NCBI GenBank assembly: GCA_028564705.1
Contig: JAPXFQ010002912.1
Span: 1,915,001 to 1,979,000 of the forward strand
Direction: 5' to 3'
Source of the DNA: Apricaphanius iberus
Taxonomy: Eukaryota > Chordata > Actinopteri > Cyprinodontiformes > Aphaniidae
DNA length: 64,000 nucleotides
Shown here: piece after piece, positions 60,601 to 64,000 of the stretch
Layout of the letters: each line of letters opens with the position of its first letter
Position numbering within the stretch: position 1 is the stretch's first letter
Notes under the pieces: model-generated
Seen by the model: only the letters and a program-made list of their open reading frames with translations
What the model was told of the DNA's origin: nothing
The model's database searches: none
Program-made: the position numbers and the translations under genes

Positions 60601-62479
60601 CCAGGTTTGCACACACTGCAGCAGGGATTTTGGCCCACTCCTCCATACAAATGTTCTCCAGAGCGTTCAGGTTTCAGGGCTGTTGATGGGCAACACTGAG
60701 TTTCAGCTCTCTCCAATTATTTCTTTATTGGATTCAGGTCTGGAGACTGGCTAGGCCACTCCAGGACCTTGAGATGCTTCCTACGGAGCCACTCTTTAGT
60801 TGTCCTGGCTGTGTGTTTCGGGTCGTAGTCATGCTGGAAGCCCCAGCCACGAGACTGAAGGAGAGTGGGAAGGAGATTGTGTTGCGGCATGGATAAGTAG
60901 TTGTCCATCTGCTTCTTCTTGTTGAGATTGAAGAGTTGATACCTCCTCATTGTCTTAATATGTGATTCTGTAACATTAGTGAATCATATATACAATCTAT
61001 ACAATCATATACATATCATATGATATACAATCTTCTCCTGTAGCGTTTCTCTGTATTCTGGCTTCCTCCATTCAATCACTATGAAGCTAATGAGACTACT
61101 TTTCTTATTGACTTTGGTCAGGAAGCTCCTCCATTGCCTCACCGTCTGTGCGCTTGTGATGTCCTGCAACTCATGAGCCGTCTCTGCACCCCGTAGAGAT
61201 CTTTCACTATTCTTGATGGAGTTTTGCTTGTATGTGCCAAACACATCTATTATTCTACTCTGACTGCCTTCCCTCAGAACCATACCAAGGATTGTTGTGG
61301 TGACATCACTCAAAGTAATTTCATCACCTTTCACTCGTTGGACTCAATGTCAACTAGAGGAAGCAAATGGAAGCAACATGGAAAATGATTATTGATAATA
61401 AAATAATGGATATCAACATAGCCTACAAACCAGTCTGATTAAATATGTCCACTTCACAACCCGTTTCTTTATTGACTTTTATGACTAGAGGGTTAGTAAC
61501 TTCGTGAGCTGAGAAAAGTGATTTTGCGACCACCCCTGCACTGCTATTGTGATTTTTCTAGTACTAGGGGTGTATACCTTGCCAAAAAACAATGATAGCA
61601 TTAATCCTTCCGATGATGCTGATCATGGACTGGGTCATGGACTAATACGCAATTCAGCCTCGCTGATCCTGCCTTTAGTTGTTTGTTTATATCCTGTTTA
61701 AAATTGTCCAAGTCCTTTTTCACGTCGCTCCTCAGAGTTTCACCAAATGACTGAAGGGCATCTTTTATTTCTGTTTTTAAATCCCTTATCTCCTTCCTGA
61801 TAGTTTCGAGGTCTGACCCCATGTCCGCCTGACTTGCGGTGTGGTGTGTTGTATCGTGGCCACCATCTTCCTCCCTTTCACGGTTAGCTAGCGGTTCCTC
61901 CATTTCGTCTGGTGTCGTGCTTTTAGTGTGGGCGAGTAGAGTTTTCCTTCCCATTCCAGCTTTTCCCCGGTCACATTAGGTGGGATTTCTAGCTTTAGTT
62001 ATTCGAGTTTTCTGTTTTTTTTTAAATATATTTGACTATCGGGAGCTCTGATGTCACGCAGCCTACCACTCCATGTCCAAACCGGAAGTCGGAGGGCAGC
62101 TATTTTTATGTATGATAACCCATTAGAGCAGCAGTGTACCTCATTTAGTTGATTCAATTACTCAAAACACTTATTTATGTATTTAAATTAGTATTTACCT
62201 GCTGTATAACACAAGAGCTTTGTGTCTTAACTTTCACTTTGCCTCTCATTTCTATCACATAGGTGTCACTGAGTCATTTCATATTTTCCTTATTCATTGT
62301 ACGTCATCTCTGAGCTCATTACCTCTCTTTTCTGCTTCCTGACTTGCACTTTGACCGATGCGAGGTGTGTGTATGTGTGTTTTCTCTCCACCAAGGAAAG
62401 GAAGTTTGTCTGTGGTTTCTGATCTCCTCAGCTCTTCAAACTCGAGCAGATCCACCTCCCTTTATTCCATGTCTAACAT
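33626..62479 (+). CDS. bltp3b: Bridge-like lipid transfer protein 3B (UHRF1BP1L/SHIP164), 17 exons, 3' end outside window
   Basis: Coding exons: 33626-33669, 44535-44697, 46616-46654, 48271-48362, 48563-48752, 48841-48981, 49182-49349, 50543-50723, 53519-53602, 53725-53886, 53965-54111, 54253-54365, 55481-55622, 55738-55931, 57187-57930, 58034-58662 and 62396-62479. Every junction is AG/GT with matching phase, giving about 1105 residues; the mammalian protein is about 1460, so the C-terminal quarter lies to the right. BLTP3 proteins have an N-terminal chorein motif followed by beta-groove modules that form a lipid-conducting rod, and act on endocytic vesicles between early endosome and Golgi. 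The start [16 protein letters not shown] is the invariant family N terminus; the ATG has A at -3 and G at +4. Paralogue BLTP3A is very similar; 3B is chosen mainly because ikbip and ckap4 are neighbours on human 12q23. Confidence 0.88.
38041..38967. mobile_element. Non-autonomous DNA transposon (hAT-like ends)
   Basis: The left end AGGGGTGGGCGGTATGGC and the right end (inverse TAGGCCTGGGCGGTATACC) are imperfect inverted repeats, and both ends continue into CACGGTATTT or CGGTTTTCGGTATG. The 0.9-kb interior has no coding sequence. No convincing target duplication was found at the borders. Confidence 0.6.
39190..39645 (-). mobile_element. Possible relic of a transposon ORF
   Basis: Minus-strand frames overlap in three phases and together read like one decayed protein: [40 protein letters not shown], then [14 protein letters not shown] and [15 protein letters not shown]. 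The style resembles repeated open frames seen in fish genomes, but I cannot name the family. Sequence up to about 40.97 kb may belong to the same insertion. Confidence 0.35.
43444..43888. mobile_element. hAT-like MITE with TAGGGCTGGGCAATATGG end
   Basis: The left end TAGGGCTGGGC and right end CCCAGCCTTA form short inverted repeats. The first is a common fish hAT terminus. No open frame inside; target duplication not recognisable. Confidence 0.5.
43954..44051. mobile_element. 98-bp MITE with perfect 8-bp target duplication
   Basis: The ends CAGTGTTGGG and CCCAACACTG are perfect 10-bp inverted repeats, flanked by identical GTTATAAC (43946-43953 and 44052-44059). The inner sequence GAATACTTTGTAAATGTA and GTATTTAGTTACAGA matches the ends of 20375-22549, so this is a deleted relative. 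Confidence 0.88.
44535..50723 (+). CDS. bltp3b: bltp3b exons 2-8: chorein region and first groove modules
   Basis: Exon 2 gives [19 protein letters not shown] and [18 protein letters not shown], the chorein_N core. Exon 3 adds [13 protein letters not shown]. Exon 4 gives [16 protein letters not shown]. Exon 5 begins [18 protein letters not shown]. Exon 6 gives [18 protein letters not shown]. Exon 7 gives [21 protein letters not shown]. Exon 8 gives [23 protein letters not shown]. These are the most conserved segments of the BLTP3 family. Intron 7 contains the Harbinger-like element 49399-49968. The minus-strand frame at 44367-44726 is a shadow of exon 2. Confidence 0.88.
44698..48270 (+). other. 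bltp3b introns 2 and 3
   Basis: Intron 2 (44698-46615) includes near 45667 TAGGGTTGGGTATTGA, one end of an hAT-like element whose other end is not seen. Intron 3 (46655-48270) contains the Tc1 relic 47390-47980. Otherwise nothing is recognised. Confidence 0.45.
47390..47980 (-). mobile_element. Tc1/mariner relic in bltp3b intron 3
   Basis: TGATGCTCCCACCACCATG at about 47785-47803 is the antisense of the Tc1 GGSxMxWG motif. The frame at 47743-47949 (-) keeps [14 protein letters not shown], which fits the KHGGGSxMxWG block. Upstream positions on the minus strand give other fragments in different frames. Inactive. Confidence 0.65.
49399..49968. mobile_element. Non-autonomous Harbinger-like element
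   Basis: The left end GGCCATGTCCACACTAAGCC and right end, inverted GGCTACGTCCACACTAAGCC, are near-perfect terminal repeats. They are flanked by TTA on both sides (49396-49398 and 49969-49971), the 3-bp TWA duplication of PIF/Harbinger. Internal copies of CCACACTAACCCGG and CTAGTGTGGACAG suggest sub-terminal repeats. It lies within bltp3b intron 7, 49 bases after exon 7. Confidence 0.75.
50724..53518 (+). other. bltp3b intron 8 (2.8 kb)
   Basis: The intron contains MITE copy 3 (51697-52221) and, at about 52840-53400, an AGTATGATGCTTCCACTACC phrase that suggests a decayed minus-strand Tc1 element. No coding exon was missed that would be needed for frame; exons 8 and 9 join in phase. Confidence 0.45.
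51697..52221. mobile_element. Non-autonomous DNA transposon, copy 3
   Basis: The left end AGCCTAGTTTATAACTCAG is preceded by TTA. It shares blocks with copy 1 (GGCGATTTTGAACACAAGG, AATCAGTAGTTAATGCA) and copy 2 (GTTTCACCAGAGTGGTGCTC). The right part ends at GCACCCTCTGCTTTCCTGGTC, matching copy 1 positions near 5018-5038, and then is cut short. Confidence 0.6.
53519..55931 (+). CDS. bltp3b: bltp3b exons 9-14: middle groove modules
   Basis: Exon 9 gives [27 protein letters not shown]. Exon 10 starts [20 protein letters not shown]. Exons 11 and 12 code for a less conserved linker ending [14 protein letters not shown]. Exon 13 gives [20 protein letters not shown] and [15 protein letters not shown]. 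Exon 14 gives [15 protein letters not shown] and [11 protein letters not shown]. The exon 8/9 junction uses the acceptor CCAAAG before CTACC; it is the only choice that keeps the frame. A GT microsatellite at about 54117-54142 lies just past exon 11. Confidence 0.85.
54117..54142. repeat. GT microsatellite next to bltp3b exon 11
   Basis: GTGTGTGTGCGTGTGTGTGT lies six bases beyond the donor of exon 11. Confidence 0.85.
54366..55480 (+). other. bltp3b intron 12
   Basis: The intron is AT-rich. CCACAGCATAATGCTGCCAC at 55266-55285 is the antisense of the Tc1 GGSxMxWG motif, so a decayed Tc1 copy probably spans about 55210-55345. The left part (54533-54900) may be another interspersed element, not identified. 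Confidence 0.4.
55932..57186 (+). other. bltp3b intron 14
   Basis: A 1.25-kb intron. The stretch from about 56260 (TTAAGGGTTCAGGCG) to about 56996 (ATATAGGGCCTTTAA) looks like a non-autonomous DNA transposon end-to-end, but the inverted repeats are only suggestive. Nothing else is recognised. Confidence 0.3.
57187..62479 (+). CDS. bltp3b: bltp3b exons 15-17: large linker exons
   Basis: Exon 15 (57187-57930) gives [48 protein letters not shown], the [15 protein letters not shown] block, [14 protein letters not shown] and [16 protein letters not shown]. Exon 16 (58034-58662) gives [19 protein letters not shown] and [21 protein letters not shown], then a poorly conserved, acidic Ser/Gly-rich linker. 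Exon 17 (62396-62479) gives [17 protein letters not shown] and ends at a GTAAGG donor. The 3.7-kb intron between exons 16 and 17 is almost entirely transposons. Exon 17 is short and Ser-rich, so its call is less sure than the others. Confidence 0.82.
58663..59129 (+). other. bltp3b intron 16, left part
   Basis: Near 58790-58823 GTGGTATTGTTGCATCCCTA matches the right end of the hAT-like MITE at 11420-11718. At 58917 TAGGGTTGCACTGATCC is another such end. A run of ten or so G lies at 59079-59089. No exon is seen. Confidence 0.4.
60319..60960 (-). mobile_element. Tc1-like transposon fragment nested in the long-TIR element
   Basis: The left end CAGTGGGGAAAACAAATATT with TTGATACACTGCTGATTTT is a fish Tc1 terminus. 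The minus strand at 60950-60717 encodes [17 protein letters not shown], then [14 protein letters not shown], the DDE-domain C terminus of Tc1 transposase. The frame breaks afterwards and the right half is missing. Confidence 0.8.
61005..61334 (-). pseudogene. Fragment of an unidentified transposon-borne protein
   Basis: The 109-residue frame contains [22 protein letters not shown], then [17 protein letters not shown] and [18 protein letters not shown] recall similar SIKN-ERS-RG and QWRxFL patterns from repeated proteins in animal genomes but cannot name the family or its activity. It is interrupted by the Tc1-like insertion and lies between the inverted arms of 59664-61606. Confidence 0.45.
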
Positions 62480-62879
62480 GTAAGGCTCTGGATCTGTGAC
62501 TAGATATAATAAAAAGCTGACTTCACACCTGCAGCGTGACATGTGCGCAGCATATAAAGGCCCACTTCATTTCTGAGTTCACCACCGGTCCAATAGGGGG
62601 ATTCAGAGTAAATGGTTAAACAAGTATTTTTTTTACTGGCATTAGAAAAGTCAAATGAGATCTTGTCACTCACCATCTGACTGCCCATAGAACTGTATTA
62701 CGTCATTACTTTGTGGAGCACCAGTGTAATCCAGCTGTCCAGCGCAATATTGTGCAGGACTGTAAATAGCAAAATAATGTCACGCACTGTCTTGGCCCTC
62801 CAGTGGAGAACATCCAGCATACAGCCTTAAAGTGGTGCCACATATTGGCCTGTGATGGAATTTCGCTTTGTTAAGCTGG
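62480..62879 (+). other. bltp3b intron after exon 17
   Basis: No feature is recognised before the DIRS-like element begins. Confidence 0.3.
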
Positions 62880-64000
62880 GTTAAGGTTACCTACTATTTC
62901 TATTTCATCCCTACTGACCGCCAGAGGCGGTACCTTAAGCACTGAATGATCCATCTCGTGCATGCTCAGGTCGAGTTTTTATACCAACAATGTCACGTGT
63001 GAGCCCTGATGATCACGAAGACCCTATATCTTCCGGTGACATCAGAGGATCTGTTCCTGTTCATCTTCTCGCTTCGCAGGTAGTATTGCCGCGCTAGCTA
63101 AAGACTAAGGATCTTGGTAAAAGCTATTTCTTTAAAATTATCGTTGCTGGTGGCCTTGTGACTTTTCTGTCAGAGCTGCGATCTGCTCGCTCTTCAGAGG
63201 CCGCAACGGACACCACCGGGAGGTTTGTTACTCATGCTTCGGCTCGTTTCCTCGGCTGGGTAAGTTTGTTTTGTTACACATAGCTGATTGTTTGTATGAC
63301 TGTCGGTGTATGCGGTGTGCTCGCTCCTTCTCCCGACGTTGTGCAGATGAATATTGTGTATATGTCGATGCTGTTTTGGTGACAGCTCTGGTTTCGCTCC
63401 ATCTCCTGGCATTGATGACCCACACCTACCGTGGATATTTTGTGTAGAAGCTAATAAAGTGCTATACTACACTTAGTGTTTCATTTAGTTAATCATAAGC
63501 TTACCCTTGGTTGTCGAAGGCAGTGCTCTCGCTCCCGCTCCCAGCATGGCCATGGATGGGCATGATTTATGTCCCTCATGTTTTGGCCTCGGACATCTGA
63601 AGGAGGGTCTTTCTGGCTATCCCTGCATGGACTGCAGTATCATGCCTCAGGCAGTGAGGGTTGCAAAGCTGACAGGTGGGGCGACTGTTGGACCCCCACA
63701 TCATCACCCGACCGGCTGGCCCCAGCCCAGCAACTGGCTCCAGCTAAGACTGGCAGATCTAGACGCCGGGCTGCTAAGTACCCAGGCTACAGCCCCGGGT
63801 AGAAGGCTAGGGGGTCCAGCCCTGGCCAGTGCTTTCTTCAGGCGTGTCCCAGCCCCCGTCAACTTTACTGTGCCTCCATCGGCAGAGTATCTGAGGGAGT
63901 TGCAGGTATGCTGGAGGGATTCTAGTCCCCTCTCTCATCCGACGGCCAGATCCTGGCAGCCATGCAGGATGCACATAAGTTTGGCCTGGACCGCATGCCG
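62880..64000 (+). mobile_element. DIRS-like retrotransposon, left part, cut by window edge
   Basis: The region from about 62880 (ACTGACCGCCAGAGGCGG, AAGCACTGAATGATCCATC) resembles the left terminal repeat of fish DIRS1-type elements. Downstream at 63546-63680 the plus strand encodes MAMDGHDLCPSCFGLGHLKEG, then PCMDCSIMPQAVRVAKL, the Cys-rich motif at the start of the DIRS gag-like ORF. The frame then changes, so this copy is probably degraded or contains a short frameshift. Reverse transcriptase and tyrosine recombinase would lie to the right. Confidence 0.7.

Larger units (their letters stand above)
59664..61606. mobile_element. DNA transposon with long (about 240-bp) inverted ends, inserted in the L1 relic
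   Basis: 59664-59784 matches the inverse of 61487-61606 (shared blocks GGCAAGGTATACACC, CTAGTACTAG, GTCGCAAAATCACTT). 60112-60223 matches the inverse of about 61373-61486 (blocks ATGTTGATATCCATTATTTT, TTTTCCATGTTG). The left arm has about 330 extra bases between these two blocks. Inside, on the minus strand, 61334-61005 encodes a fragment of an unidentified protein. The superfamily is not known to me. Confidence 0.7.
59130..62095 (-). mobile_element. L1-like LINE relic (ORF1), split by a later DNA transposon
   Basis: On the minus strand, 61954-61620 encodes [13 protein letters not shown] then [22 protein letters not shown], the coiled-coil N terminus of an L1-type ORF1 protein. About 59655-59350 encodes [38 protein letters not shown] and [19 protein letters not shown], the C-terminal RNA-binding part. 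The two halves are separated by the insertion 59664-61606. ORF2 is absent. It lies in bltp3b intron 16. Confidence 0.72.

Noticed and set aside
60717..60950. Active Tc1 transposase
   Set aside because: Only the C-terminal part remains and the frame is broken; most of the catalytic domain and the right terminal repeat are missing.
33626..62479. Calling this gene bltp3a instead of bltp3b
   Set aside because: Sequence alone does not settle it by eye, but nearby ikbip and ckap4 favour the 12q23 paralogue, BLTP3B.

Overview
The window looks like nuclear DNA of a ray-finned (teleost) fish. Its genes are split by short GT-AG introns, encode vertebrate proteins, and sit in AT-rich DNA full of the mobile elements typical of fish: Tc1/mariner relics, hAT-like and Harbinger-like non-autonomous elements, L2, RTE and L1 type LINEs, and a DIRS-like element. 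There are no bacterial operons, rRNA, convincing tRNA genes or CRISPR arrays. All names come from reading translated exons against remembered families; no database search was possible. Layout, left to right: (1) 673-2120 (+), the last four exons of an ArfGAP2/3-type gene, best called arfgap3, with a probable long 3' UTR to about 4.37 kb. (2) 5906-13285 (+), ikbip, complete, with two alternative 3' ends: one long terminal exon (10181-11086) or two later exons (11743-11964, 12719-13285). (3) 14325-18302 (-), ckap4 (CLIMP-63), complete in two exons and tail-to-tail with ikbip. (4) 18.3-25.1 kb, a mobile-element landfill with an at least three-level nest of insertions. (5) 25153-29841 (-), a single-exon gene for a 1562-residue HIPK-like kinase whose middle half is about 46 tandem copies of a 17-residue (51-bp) repeat. 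This is the most unusual object in the window. (6) 33626-62479 (+, continuing past the right edge), bltp3b (UHRF1BP1L/SHIP164), a bridge-like lipid-transfer protein: 17 coding exons (about 1105 residues) are visible, with a 10.9-kb first intron and further introns full of transposons. (7) 62.9-64.0 kb, the left part of a DIRS-like retrotransposon lying in a bltp3b intron.

Ikbip and ckap4 both encode ER-type single-pass proteins with long lumenal coiled coils. Arfgap3 (COPI/Golgi) and bltp3b (endosome/Golgi lipid bridge) are also membrane-traffic genes, but these are housekeeping neighbours, not an operon. Ikbip, ckap4 and bltp3b all map to human 12q23 from memory, which supports bltp3b over its paralogue bltp3a.

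The two most interesting signals are the repeat-bearing intronless kinase, whose array is also open on the opposite strand for 591 codons, and the datable nests of mobile elements, several with visible 8-bp target-site duplications.
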